From Pseudomonadota bacterium (GTDB lineage: Bacteria > Pseudomonadota > Gammaproteobacteria > Steroidobacterales > Steroidobacteraceae), in the NCBI GenBank assembly GCA_025355105.1, contig JANYAE010000069.1, positions 1 to 56,813 of the forward strand: a stretch of 56,813 nucleotides of DNA, given 5' to 3'. This document shows positions 7,990-16,320 of the stretch, in pieces. The translations under genes were made by a program, and so were the position numbers. Below the pieces are notes generated by a model, which was not told where the DNA came from, searched no databases, and saw only the letters and a program-made list of their open reading frames with translations. Numbering within the stretch: position 1 is the first letter of the stretch; each line of letters begins with the position of its first letter.

Positions 7990-10725
7990 TTGAAAACGAA
8001 TCACAAACTGTCTTACGCGATCATGGCTGTGCTCAGCGCGCAGGCCGGGACCGCGATGGCAGCGGCACCGGCCGAAGGCGAGATCGCCGACATCGTGGTG
8101 ACCGCGCAGCGGCGCTCGGAAAGCATTCAGAACGTGCCGATCACGATTCAGGCACTCACCAGCGAGACGCTGAGTCAGCTGCACGTCACGACGTTTGACG
8201 ACGTGGCCAAATACCTGCCGAACGTCGCCCTGTCCAGCAACGGCCCGGCCCAGGGCAACATCTTCATGCGCGGTCTCGCGCTCGGCTCCGCCGGTACGCA
8301 GTCGTCGGGCACGATCGGCCTGTATCCGAACGTCGCCGTCTACCTCGACGAGCAGTCGGGCCAGCTGCCGTCGCGTAACCTTGACGTCTACGCCGCAGAT
8401 CTTGAGCGCATTGAGGTTCTCGAGGGCCCGCAGGGCACCTTGTTCGGCGGTGGTGCGCAAGCCGGCGTCGTGCGCTACATCACCAACAAGCCGAAGCTGA
8501 ACAAGTTTGAGGGCAGCGTCGAAGCGATGTACGGCGTCACCGCACACGGCGACCCGAATTCGGGCTATTCGGCCGTCCTCAACCTGCCGCTGATCACTGA
8601 CAAGCTGGCATTTCGCGCGGTGCTCTACAACGAGACCCGCGGCGGCTACATCAACAACGTGCCGTCGACGTTTACGCGTCGCAATACCGACCTTGGCATC
8701 TACTACGCGAACTTCCCGGCGACGGCGGGGGCGTGCCCGGACGGCCTCGCCAATAACGGCCACTGCGTACCGACAGGCAGTCCGGTCGCGAACAACTACG
8801 CGCTCGCCAAGAACGCGATCAATCCGGTCAAATACGAGGGCGGCCGCTTCTCGGCGTTGTGGGATATCAGCGACGACTGGAACTTGCTGGTCGCGCAGAC
8901 CTATCAGGACATCCATGCGGACGGCGTTTTCTACCAGATGCCGCTCGGCTCGGAGAAGCAGCAGCTAAACCCGCTCGAGGTGACGCTGTTCGCCCCGTCC
9001 TACAACTCGGACAAGTTCTCGAACACGGCCTGGACCCTGAACGGCAAGCTGGGATCACTGCACGCCGTCTACACCGGCGGCTATCTGGTCCGCAACGTCG
9101 ACCAGGTGCAGGACTACACCAACTACGCGCGTGGCGTGTACGCCGATTACTACCAGTGCTACGGGCCGGGTTCGGGCGGCTTCAGCGCAGCCGGCAACTA
9201 CGCGATCTACGGCGGCGGTGACAAGACGATCACCAGCTCGCACTGCAACTCGCCGGTCTCGACGTGGCGCGAGCAAGAGCGCAACACGCACCAGACCCAC
9301 GAGATCCGCATCAGCTCGCCGGACGACTGGCGGCTGCGCTTCATCGCCGGCGGGTTCTACGAGGACCTCAAGATCTACGATCAGACCGACTGGGGCTACA
9401 AGTCGCTCGCGAACTGCACCGGCACGCCGGCGGCGAACGGCGTGTACATGGGCACGGGATGCATGGGCAACCTCGCGCCCTTGCCTGGCGTAACGGCGAA
9501 CAACCCGAGCCAGCGCAACCAGACCGTCGGGTTCTTCGAGGACACGACCAAGGGCTACACGCAGACGGCGTTCTTCGGTTCGGCCGACTTCGACATCATC
9601 CCGAAGGTGCTGACAATCACCGGCGGCCTACGCTGGTACGACTACAAGCTCGATCAGAAGGGCTGGGTCGGCACGTCGTTCGGCTGCTTCGAGGCCGCGG
9701 CGCCTTGCTACGGCTACGGCCACAACATGGATGCCGAGAAGCTCAATGTCTCGTACAAGGGCACCAAGGGCCGCGCCAACATTACCTGGCACATCACGCC
9801 GGACGCGATGGTCTACTACACGTTCTCGCAGGGCTACCGGCCGGGCGGCTTCAACCGCACGAGCGGCACGGCGCTGCCGGCCGCCGTGGTCGACGCGACA
9901 CAGGCGAGCGGCTATGCGAAAGGCACGCCCCAGTACATCAAGCCGCTGACCTTCCAGCCCGATACGCTGACCAACAACGAGGTCGGCTTCAAGACGGAGT
10001 TCCTCGGTCACCGCCTGCAGCTGAACGGCTCGATCTACGATGAAAAGTGGAAGCAGGTGCAGACCGGCCTGTTCAACCCCGGCGTGCTGGGCAACCTGAC
10101 CCTCGCCGTCAACGGTGCCGACTACGAGGTGAAGGGCGCCGAACTGCAGCTGACGGCGCGCGCGACACAGAACCTGACGTTGATCGGCGCGGTCTCGTAC
10201 AACGATGCCAAGCAGACGGACTCGCCGTTCCTGATCGACAACAATCCGAAGAGCGCGACCTTCGGCCAGCCGATCACGACGTACTACAGCGTCGTGACGA
10301 AGGGCCAGAAGACGATCGTCAATACCTTCGGCAGCCCGAATACGCCGACGGCGTACTCGCCTAAGGTGCAGGGGAACCTGCGCGCCCGCTACGACTGGAC
10401 GGTGAGCGACTACAACTGGTTCGGCCAGATTGGCGTGCTCTATGTTGGTGAGATGTTCAACAACACCAACACCGACCCGTCCGTGAACGGCGACAGAGCG
10501 GCGATCAACAACATCAACACGACGTTGTTCCGCTTCCGCCAGCCGTCGTACACGACCTGGGACGCCTCGTTCGGCGTCACCAAAGAAGCCTGGTCGTTGC
10601 AGGTGTTCGGCCAGAACCTCGGCAACTCGAACGCGAGCACGTTCACCTCGACCGCGCAGTTCATCAAGACGGAAGTGCCGGTCCGTCCGCGCGTCCTCGG
10701 GCTCCGGATCGGCATGAAGTTCTGA
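7990..10725 (+). CDS. TonB-dependent outer-membrane receptor
   Basis: The product (about 911 residues) has a signal peptide (KTNHKLSYAIMAVLSAQAGTAMAA), a TonB-box-like segment (EIADIVVTAQRR), a plug domain with RIEVLEGPQGTLFGGGAQAGVVRYIT, and a long beta-barrel ending in the C-terminal aromatic VLGLRIGMKF. It imports a specific ligand across the outer membrane using TonB energy. A GTG at 7975 keeps the frame open but has no ribosome site. TTG at 7990 has GGGGGA seven bases upstream and gives a conventional signal peptide, so it is preferred. A strong terminator follows the gene. The ligand is unknown; the TPR-sulfotransferase and MttB neighbours suggest a small methylated or sulfated organic compound rather than only a siderophore. 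Confidence 0.93.
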   Translation: MKTNHKLSYAIMAVLSAQAGTAMAAAPAEGEIADIVVTAQRRSESIQNVPITIQALTSETLSQLHVTTFDDVAKYLPNVALSSNGPAQGNIFMRGLALGSAGTQSSGTIGLYPNVAVYLDEQSGQLPSRNLDVYAADLERIEVLEGPQGTLFGGGAQAGVVRYITNKPKLNKFEGSVEAMYGVTAHGDPNSGYSAVLNLPLITDKLAFRAVLYNETRGGYINNVPSTFTRRNTDLGIYYANFPATAGACPDGLANNGHCVPTGSPVANNYALAKNAINPVKYEGGRFSALWDISDDWNLLVAQTYQDIHADGVFYQMPLGSEKQQLNPLEVTLFAPSYNSDKFSNTAWTLNGKLGSLHAVYTGGYLVRNVDQVQDYTNYARGVYADYYQCYGPGSGGFSAAGNYAIYGGGDKTITSSHCNSPVSTWREQERNTHQTHEIRISSPDDWRLRFIAGGFYEDLKIYDQTDWGYKSLANCTGTPAANGVYMGTGCMGNLAPLPGVTANNPSQRNQTVGFFEDTTKGYTQTAFFGSADFDIIPKVLTITGGLRWYDYKLDQKGWVGTSFGCFEAAAPCYGYGHNMDAEKLNVSYKGTKGRANITWHITPDAMVYYTFSQGYRPGGFNRTSGTALPAAVVDATQASGYAKGTPQYIKPLTFQPDTLTNNEVGFKTEFLGHRLQLNGSIYDEKWKQVQTGLFNPGVLGNLTLAVNGADYEVKGAELQLTARATQNLTLIGAVSYNDAKQTDSPFLIDNNPKSATFGQPITTYYSVVTKGQKTIVNTFGSPNTPTAYSPKVQGNLRARYDWTVSDYNWFGQIGVLYVGEMFNNTNTDPSVNGDRAAINNINTTLFRFRQPSYTTWDASFGVTKEAWSLQVFGQNLGNSNASTFTSTAQFIKTEVPVRPRVLGLRIGMKF

Positions 10726-10771
10726 TCGACGGCAAATGGCGATCGGCCGGGTCGGGTCCGGCTGGTCGCGC

Positions 10772-10777
10772 TAGAAT
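10772..10777 (+). promoter_or_regulatory. Candidate -10 box for the TPR-sulfotransferase gene
   Basis: GCTAGAATCGA at 10770-10780 contains TAGAAT. The same 11 bases occur on the minus strand upstream of the desaturase gene. A start about seven bases downstream would fall inside the terminator stem, so transcripts from here would not carry the whole hairpin. No good -35 was found. Confidence 0.4.
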
Positions 10778-10781
10778 CGAA

Positions 10782-10809
10782 GGCGGGCAACGATGCCCGC
10801 CTTTTCTTT
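10782..10809 (+). terminator. Rho-independent terminator after the TonB receptor
   Basis: GGCGGGCA (10782-10789) pairs perfectly with TGCCCGCC (10794-10801) around an ACGA loop and is followed by TTTTCTTT. This is a textbook intrinsic terminator 57 bases after the receptor stop and only 10 bases before the next start codon. Confidence 0.9.
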
Positions 10810-10818
10810 GGTAGGCCC

Positions 10819-12819
10819 ATGGCAGCCGAGCCCGCGCACAGCCCGTCACCGATCGAAGCCGAGATCGCCCGCATCCGGTCGATCATGGAGAAGGGTCAGT
10901 TTGCCGAGGCGCTGGCCGCCGCCGACGCGCTCCAGCCTGCGGTACCCGAGAACCGCGACGTCAACTACTGCCGGGCCGTGTGCCTGCGCTACCTGCAGCG
11001 CGTCCCCGAGGCACTCGCGGTGCTCGAGGCGCTCGAGCGCACTCATCCGGGCTTCAGCCGGCTCCATCAGGAACGCGGTCACTGTTACGTCGCGCTGCGC
11101 GAGGCGCCGAAAGCGATCGATGCCTACCAGAAGGCCGTCAATCGCAACCCGGCGCTGAGCGCGAGCTGGGCGAAGCTGCAGCTCCTCTACCGGATGGTCG
11201 GGCAGCCGGAGAACGCGGCGACAGCCGCCTCGCACATCGAGATGGCAGGCAAGCTGGCTCCCGAGGTGCTCGCCGCGACCGGTCTGCTGTGCGACGGCGA
11301 CACATTCGAGGCCGAGCGGCTGATCCGGCCGTACCTCCTCACGAACCCCTACGACGTCGAGGCGATGCGCCTGCTGGCACGGATCGCGCTCGAGCGCGAT
11401 GTCGTCAACGACGCCGACGTGCTGCTCGAGGCGGTACTCGAGCTCGCGCCGGACTACCGCGCGGCGCGATTCGACTACGCCCGCGCGCTGATGCGCCGCC
11501 ACAAGTACGGCCCGGCCCTGAAGCAGCTCGAGATGCTGCTCGAGGTCGAGCCCGCAAACCGCACCTTCCGCACCGCGCATGCCACCGCATACGTCGGCAT
11601 CGGCGACCACGAGCGGGCGCTCGAGCTCTATCGCGCGCTGCTCAAGGACGCGCCGCGCGAAGCTGACCTGCACCTGTCGATCGCCCACACGCTGAAGACG
11701 CTCGGCCGCAGCGAGGAATCGATCGACGCCTACCGGCAGGCTGCCGAATCGCGGCCCAGCTTCGGCGATGCCTACTGGAGCCTCGCCAACCTCAAGACCT
11801 ATCGCTTCACCGACGCCGAGATCGAGGCCATGCGCGCCCACGTGGCGGCGCCCGCAACGGCGCTGGTCGACCGCTACCACCTGTGCTTTGCGCTCGGCAA
11901 GGCGCTCGAGGACCGTGGCGCCTACCAGGAGTCCTTCAGCTTCTACGAGCGCGGCAACGCGCTGAAGAAGTCGGAGTCCGACTACGCGCCCGAGTGGGTG
12001 GAGCGCAACACCGAGCTGCAGAAGCAGGTGTGCACCGCCGAGCTGTTCGCGAGCCGGCGCGGGGTCGGCTGCCCGGCGCCCGATCCGATCTTCATCGTCG
12101 GCCTGCCGCGCTCCGGGTCGACGCTGCTCGAGCAGATCCTCGCCTCGCATTCGCAGGTTGAGGGCACGATGGAGCTCGCCGAGATCGCGACCTACACGGT
12201 CGACCTCGAGGGCCACAACCGCGACTTCAGCCAGCGGCGCTACCCCGGCGTGCTGGCCGAGCTCACGCCCGAGGACTTGACGCGCTACGGCGAGCGCTAC
12301 ATTGCCGACACGCGCGTCTACCGTACCGGCAAGGCGTACTTCATCGACAAGATGCCGAACAACTTCCGCCACATCGGCTTCATCCACCTGATTCTGCCGA
12401 ACGCCAAGATCATCGACGCGCGCCGCGAGCCGATGGCCTGCTGTTTCTCGAATTTCAAGCAGCTGTTCGCCTCCGGACAGGAGTTCACGTACTCGATCGA
12501 GGACATCGCCCGCTACTACCGCACCTACATCGAGCTCATGGAGCACTGGGACGCGGTGCTGCCCGGGCGCATCCTGCGCGTGCAGCACGAGTCGGTGGTC
12601 GACGACCTCGAGGGCAACGTTCAGCGCATCCTTGAGTTCTGCGGCCTCGACTTCGAGCCAGCCTGCCTCGAGTTCCACAAGACCGAGCGCAGCGTGCGCA
12701 CGGCGAGCTCCGAGCAGGTGCGCCGGCCGATCTTCCGCGAAGGCCTCGACCAGTGGCGCAATTTCGAGCCCTGGCTCGGTCCGCTCAGCGCAGCGCTCGG
12801 CGATCTCGTCAGGAACTGA
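10819..12819 (+). CDS. TPR-repeat sulfotransferase
   Basis: This 666-residue protein has about ten tetratricopeptide repeats in its first 400 residues (for example AEALAAADALQPAVPENRDV, AIDAYQKAVNRNPALSASW, SIDAYRQAAESRPSFGDAYW). A sulfotransferase domain follows. It carries the PAPS 5'-phosphate loop IVGLPRSGSTLLEQILASH at about residues 425-445 and the later DKMPNNFRHIGFIHLILPNAKIID segment. It would transfer sulfate from PAPS to an unknown acceptor; the repeats likely bind a protein partner or peptide. TPR-sulfotransferases are frequently found beside TonB receptors in related proteobacteria. The ATG at 10819 has only a weak ribosome site because the terminator tail occupies that position. 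MttB2 follows after 28 bases, so the two may be co-transcribed. Confidence 0.9.
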   Translation: MAAEPAHSPSPIEAEIARIRSIMEKGQFAEALAAADALQPAVPENRDVNYCRAVCLRYLQRVPEALAVLEALERTHPGFSRLHQERGHCYVALREAPKAIDAYQKAVNRNPALSASWAKLQLLYRMVGQPENAATAASHIEMAGKLAPEVLAATGLLCDGDTFEAERLIRPYLLTNPYDVEAMRLLARIALERDVVNDADVLLEAVLELAPDYRAARFDYARALMRRHKYGPALKQLEMLLEVEPANRTFRTAHATAYVGIGDHERALELYRALLKDAPREADLHLSIAHTLKTLGRSEESIDAYRQAAESRPSFGDAYWSLANLKTYRFTDAEIEAMRAHVAAPATALVDRYHLCFALGKALEDRGAYQESFSFYERGNALKKSESDYAPEWVERNTELQKQVCTAELFASRRGVGCPAPDPIFIVGLPRSGSTLLEQILASHSQVEGTMELAEIATYTVDLEGHNRDFSQRRYPGVLAELTPEDLTRYGERYIADTRVYRTGKAYFIDKMPNNFRHIGFIHLILPNAKIIDARREPMACCFSNFKQLFASGQEFTYSIEDIARYYRTYIELMEHWDAVLPGRILRVQHESVVDDLEGNVQRILEFCGLDFEPACLEFHKTERSVRTASSEQVRRPIFREGLDQWRNFEPWLGPLSAALGDLVRN

Positions 12820-12847
12820 TCCGCTCGGAGCGTTGCAAGGCGAGCCA

Positions 12848-14377
12848 ATGACCGACGTGCCGGGACGCTTACGCAGCCGCGACCGTAGCCCTCGTTCCAT
12901 GGGCCCGGCGCTCGCGCCGCTGCCGCGCCTCACGGTCCCTTGGGCGCCGCTCGAGATCCTCACGACGGAGCAGGTCGAGCGGATCCTAGACGCGGCATTC
13001 CGGGTGCTCGAGGAAGCCGGCCTCGAGATCCGCAGCCTCGCCGCGCGCGACGTCTATCGCCGCGCCGGGGCGCCCGTCGACGACAGCACGCAGATCGTCA
13101 GGCTCGGGCGGGATCTCGTCGCAACCCAGCTCGCGATGGCGCCGGAGCGCTTCGTGCTGCGCTCGCGCGACCCGGCGCGCGACCTGCACGTCGGCGGCAA
13201 CGTCGTCAATTTCGGCCCGGTCAACGGCGCGCCGAACATCAGCGACCTCGAGCGCGGGCGACGCTACGGCGACCTCGAGTCCTTCCGCAACATCCTGCGC
13301 CTCACCCATCGCCTCGGCATCCTTCACTGGCAGGGCGGCATCGTCGTCGAGCCCGTCGACGTGCCGGTCTGCGTGCGCCACCTCGCCGCCTACCAGGCGC
13401 ACATCGAGCACTCGGACATCGTCTGGGCGGCGCGCGGCGTCGGCGGCGTGCAGGCCGAGGATGCGCTGCGCATGTCGGCCATCGAGCACCGCTGCAGCGT
13501 CGAGGAGCTCGCGGCACGACCGACGCTGATGACCGTCACCAACGTCAACTCGCCGCGCCGGGTCGACGAGGAGATCCTCGACAACATCATGGTGATGGCG
13601 CGCCACGGCCAGTGCGTGGTCATCACCCCGTTCACGCTGATGGGCGCCATGGCGCCGGTGACGCTGGCCGGAGCGCTCGTGCAGCAGACGGCCGAGGCGC
13701 TCGCGATCGTCGCGCTCTGCCAGCTGCTGCGCCCTGGCACGCCGTGCGTGATGGGCAGCTTCACCTCGAATGTCGACATGCGCACCGGCTCGCCGGCCTT
13801 CGGCACGCCCGAGTACGTCAACGCGGTGCTCGCGAGCGCGCAGATCGGCCGGCGGCTGCGGATCCCGGTGCGCACCAGCGCCGTCAACGCCTCGCCGGCG
13901 GTGGATGCGCAATCGACCTACGAAACCATGTTTTCGCTGCAGGCCGCGATCCTGTCTCACAGCCACCTGATCAACCACGCGGCCGGCTGGCTCGAAGGCG
14001 GCCTCAGCGCCTCGCTCGAGAAGATCATCGTCGACGCCGAGCTGCTGCGCGGCTGGGCGGAGCTGCTGAAGCCCATCAGCTTCGACGACGACGACATCGG
14101 GGTCGAGGCGATCAAGGGCGTGCCGCCCGGCGGCCACTTCTTCGGCAGCGCGCATACGCTCGCGCGCTACGAGAAGGCGTTCTACCGGCCGCTACTCTCC
14201 GACTGGTCGAACTTCGAGAACTGGACCGACGCCGGCGCCCGTGATGCCACCCGGCGCGCAACCGCGATCTGGAAGCAGATGCTGGCCGAGTACGTCGCGC
14301 CGCCGCTTGACCCTGCGGTGCGCGAGGAACTTGATGCCTATGTCGCCGCGCGCACCGCGGAGCTCACGCCCGCGTGA
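12848..14377 (+). CDS. Second MttB-family corrinoid methyltransferase, divergent non-pyrrolysine type
   Basis: The 509-residue product aligns with the MttB family over its length. Family-like segments are VPWAPLEILTTEQVERILDAAFRVLEEAGLEIRS at the N-terminus, NFGPVNGAPNISDLERG, TVTNVNSPRRVDEE, PFTLMGAMAPVTLAGALVQQ and GVPPGGHFFGSAHTL. It is only distantly similar to the copy at 5.7-7.3 kb, so the two probably use different substrates. There is no in-frame stop, hence no pyrrolysine. The ATG at 12848 was chosen because residues before it do not match the family and lie inside the sulfotransferase gene in another frame. Its stop codon overlaps the GTG of the PhnD-like gene by four bases, which implies coupled translation. 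Expected role: methyl transfer from a methylated amine to a corrinoid protein or a folate carrier. Confidence 0.85.
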   Translation: MTDVPGRLRSRDRSPRSMGPALAPLPRLTVPWAPLEILTTEQVERILDAAFRVLEEAGLEIRSLAARDVYRRAGAPVDDSTQIVRLGRDLVATQLAMAPERFVLRSRDPARDLHVGGNVVNFGPVNGAPNISDLERGRRYGDLESFRNILRLTHRLGILHWQGGIVVEPVDVPVCVRHLAAYQAHIEHSDIVWAARGVGGVQAEDALRMSAIEHRCSVEELAARPTLMTVTNVNSPRRVDEEILDNIMVMARHGQCVVITPFTLMGAMAPVTLAGALVQQTAEALAIVALCQLLRPGTPCVMGSFTSNVDMRTGSPAFGTPEYVNAVLASAQIGRRLRIPVRTSAVNASPAVDAQSTYETMFSLQAAILSHSHLINHAAGWLEGGLSASLEKIIVDAELLRGWAELLKPISFDDDDIGVEAIKGVPPGGHFFGSAHTLARYEKAFYRPLLSDWSNFENWTDAGARDATRRATAIWKQMLAEYVAPPLDPAVREELDAYVAARTAELTPA

Positions 14378-15189
14378 GCGCCCTGATCATGAACGCGCGC
14401 ATGTACGCGGTCACTCCGGCCGTCGAGGCCGCGTGGCGCGAGCTCCTCGGCCACGTCACGGCGGACGCCGGCGCTGACCTCGAGTACCTGCCCTACCCCG
14501 CGCCACAGCCGCTCGAGGACCTGTGGCGGCGGCCGGAGCTCGGCTGCGTGCTCATGTGCGGCTACCCGATCGCGCTCGGCCTCGCTGACGTCGTCCCGAT
14601 CGCGGCGCCGGTGCCGCGCGCGCCGTGGGCCGCGGGCCAGGCGCTGTACCGGTCGGACCTGATCGTTCGCCGCGATGCCCCGTACCGGCGGCTGGAGGAC
14701 ACCTTCGGAGCGCGCGCCGGCTGGACGGTTGCGCACTCGCACTCCGGCTTCAATGCGTTTCGCCACCACCTGCTGGCCTACCGCACGCCCGAACGGCCGC
14801 GCCTGTACCAGGAGATGGTCGGCAACCTCGTCACCGCACGCGCGGTCCTCGACGGCGTGCGCGAGGGCCGCATCGACGTCGGGCCGCTGGATGCCTACTG
14901 GCACCAGCTGATCGCCCGCTACCAACCGGAATTGACTGCCGGCATCCGCGTGCTCGCCTCCACCGCCGTCGCACCCATGCCGGCCTTCGTCGCCGCGGCC
15001 AGTGCCCCGCCGGAGCTCATCACTCGGCTGCAGGCCGCGTTCGCCGCCGCAGCGTCGCGCCCGTGGTTCGGCGCCCTCGGCGATCGGCTGTTGCTCGACG
15101 GCTTCGCCGCGGTCAGTGGCGCGCACTACGCGACGACACTGTCCTGGGACCGCGAGGCGAAAGCCGCCGGCTACGAGCTTCCGGCCTGA
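14374..15189 (+). CDS. PhnD-like (type 2 periplasmic-binding fold) protein without signal peptide
   Basis: The 271-residue product resembles ABC-type phosphate/phosphonate binding proteins of the PhnD group. Examples are the N-terminal MNARMYAVTPAVEAAWRELL, CGYPIALGLADVVPIAAPV, TVAHSHSGFNAFRHHLL, and DGVREGRIDVGPLDAYWHQL, which is the usual ligand-domain signature. There is no signal peptide or lipobox, so it should remain in the cytoplasm. That is odd for a transporter component, and no permease is adjacent. The GTG start overlaps the stop of the MttB-like gene (GTGA). An alternative ATG lies at 14389. Coupling to a methyltransferase suggests a soluble ligand sensor or substrate carrier for that pathway. 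The family match is fairly clear; the function is inference. Confidence 0.75.
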   Translation: MSALIMNARMYAVTPAVEAAWRELLGHVTADAGADLEYLPYPAPQPLEDLWRRPELGCVLMCGYPIALGLADVVPIAAPVPRAPWAAGQALYRSDLIVRRDAPYRRLEDTFGARAGWTVAHSHSGFNAFRHHLLAYRTPERPRLYQEMVGNLVTARAVLDGVREGRIDVGPLDAYWHQLIARYQPELTAGIRVLASTAVAPMPAFVAAASAPPELITRLQAAFAAAASRPWFGALGDRLLLDGFAAVSGAHYATTLSWDREAKAAGYELPA

Positions 15190-15241
15190 GCGCGCGGTGA
15201 GGCTCGGCCGTCGCGCGCCTGCGCCGCAGCGCTCGGCGCGC

Positions 15242-16207
15242 TCAGCAGGCGTCGCGGCGCGGGACGCCGCCGGTCGGGTGCACCGGCACGTCGTTCGGTC
15301 GGAACAGGAAGCGCCGCGCCACATCGAAGTACGTCGCGTAGACGAGCCCGCCGTTCGCGTGCACCAGCCGCTCGCGCACCACCCGGTAGCGGGCGTTGTA
15401 CTCGTACCACGGCATCAGCGGCTCGTCGTGATGCAGCGCGTGCAGGTTGTTGAACAGGTACAGCGGCCCGAGCAGGTACGAGCCCTCGACGATCGCGGTC
15501 CGCTGGTTCACCGCCGGTCGCGCGCGATGCTCGGCGAACGAGCGCACCCCGAGGATCGCGTTGCCGGGGATCACCATCGTCAGGACGTAGATCCAGATCG
15601 GCATGCCGCAGGCGAACTTCACCCACAGCAGCACCGGCACGCACCACAGCAGGTGCTCCGGCCAGTAGCGCCGCGCGCGGCGCTCATCCGCGATGAGCCA
15701 GCGCAACTCTCGCCGCAGAAAGCGCGGAATGCGCCAGAACGGGCCCAAGAGGATGCGGCCGGCCAGTGTCAGCTGCACCCGCACCAGCCCGCGGCCGACG
15801 GCGCCGAGCCGCGCCCAGTCGTCGGGATTCCAGTAGTTGGACTCCGGATCGTCGTGCGGATCGGTGAGTCGATCGTTGATGTGATGGGTGAGATGCAGGT
15901 CGTGATAGCGGCGGTACGGCAGCCACAACGACAGCGGCACGATTGCCAGCAGCGCGTTCACGCCTCGCCAGCGCGTCGGATGACCATGCAGGATCTCGTG
16001 CTGCAGCGAACTGTGCAGCACGAGCACCAGTGCTCCGAGCGGGGCGATTAGCCACAGCGGCCACATGCCGTAGGCGAACGTGAGGGCCAGCCACCAGCCG
16101 TAGGTGGCCGCGATCAGCACGAGCGTCGGCACCTCGACCGCGGCCAGGCCCGGGGCGCGGCCGGGCTCGGCCACCGGGGCATTTCGCGTTGGACTCGTGA
16201 CGGACAT
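15242..16207 (-). CDS. Membrane fatty acid desaturase family protein
   Basis: This 321-residue integral membrane protein has the three histidine clusters of the desaturase/hydroxylase superfamily: HSSLQHEILHGH, HDLHLTHH and FAEHRARP with NNLHALHHDEP near the C-terminus. Hydrophobic helices lie between them. These clusters hold a diiron centre that uses O2 to desaturate or hydroxylate a lipid or a hydrophobic small molecule in the inner membrane. The ATG at 16207 is preferred over a GTG at 16216. A TAGAAT -10 box lies about 37 bases upstream. It is the last gene of a minus-strand run after the racemase-like gene but has its own promoter candidate. Some relatives modify carotenoids or alkanes, so the substrate is open. 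Confidence 0.88.
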   Translation of the reverse strand: MSVTSPTRNAPVAEPGRAPGLAAVEVPTLVLIAATYGWWLALTFAYGMWPLWLIAPLGALVLVLHSSLQHEILHGHPTRWRGVNALLAIVPLSLWLPYRRYHDLHLTHHINDRLTDPHDDPESNYWNPDDWARLGAVGRGLVRVQLTLAGRILLGPFWRIPRFLRRELRWLIADERRARRYWPEHLLWCVPVLLWVKFACGMPIWIYVLTMVIPGNAILGVRSFAEHRARPAVNQRTAIVEGSYLLGPLYLFNNLHALHHDEPLMPWYEYNARYRVVRERLVHANGGLVYATYFDVARRFLFRPNDVPVHPTGGVPRRDAC

Positions 16208-16243
16208 CTTCCGCACCCTGCGCAGCGCCGCTGCAGCCGGTCG

Positions 16244-16249
16244 ATTCTA
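16244..16249 (-). promoter_or_regulatory. Candidate -10 box for the desaturase gene
   Basis: The minus strand reads GGCTAGAATCGACC here, identical over GCTAGAATCGA to the box at 10770-10780. It is about 37 bases upstream of the desaturase ATG. No clear -35 element was identified. Confidence 0.4.
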
Positions 16250-16320
16250 GCCAAGTTTGCGCGCTGGCGCCGTGCAGCACGGCCCCGGCCGGCGCGCCGC
16301 AGAGCCGGCGGCGCGTTCGG

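Noticed and set aside
10846..12963. 705-codon minus-strand open frame opposite the TPR-sulfotransferase
   Set aside because: It is a low-complexity, Arg/Val/Asp-rich shadow of the real gene with no recognisable domain.
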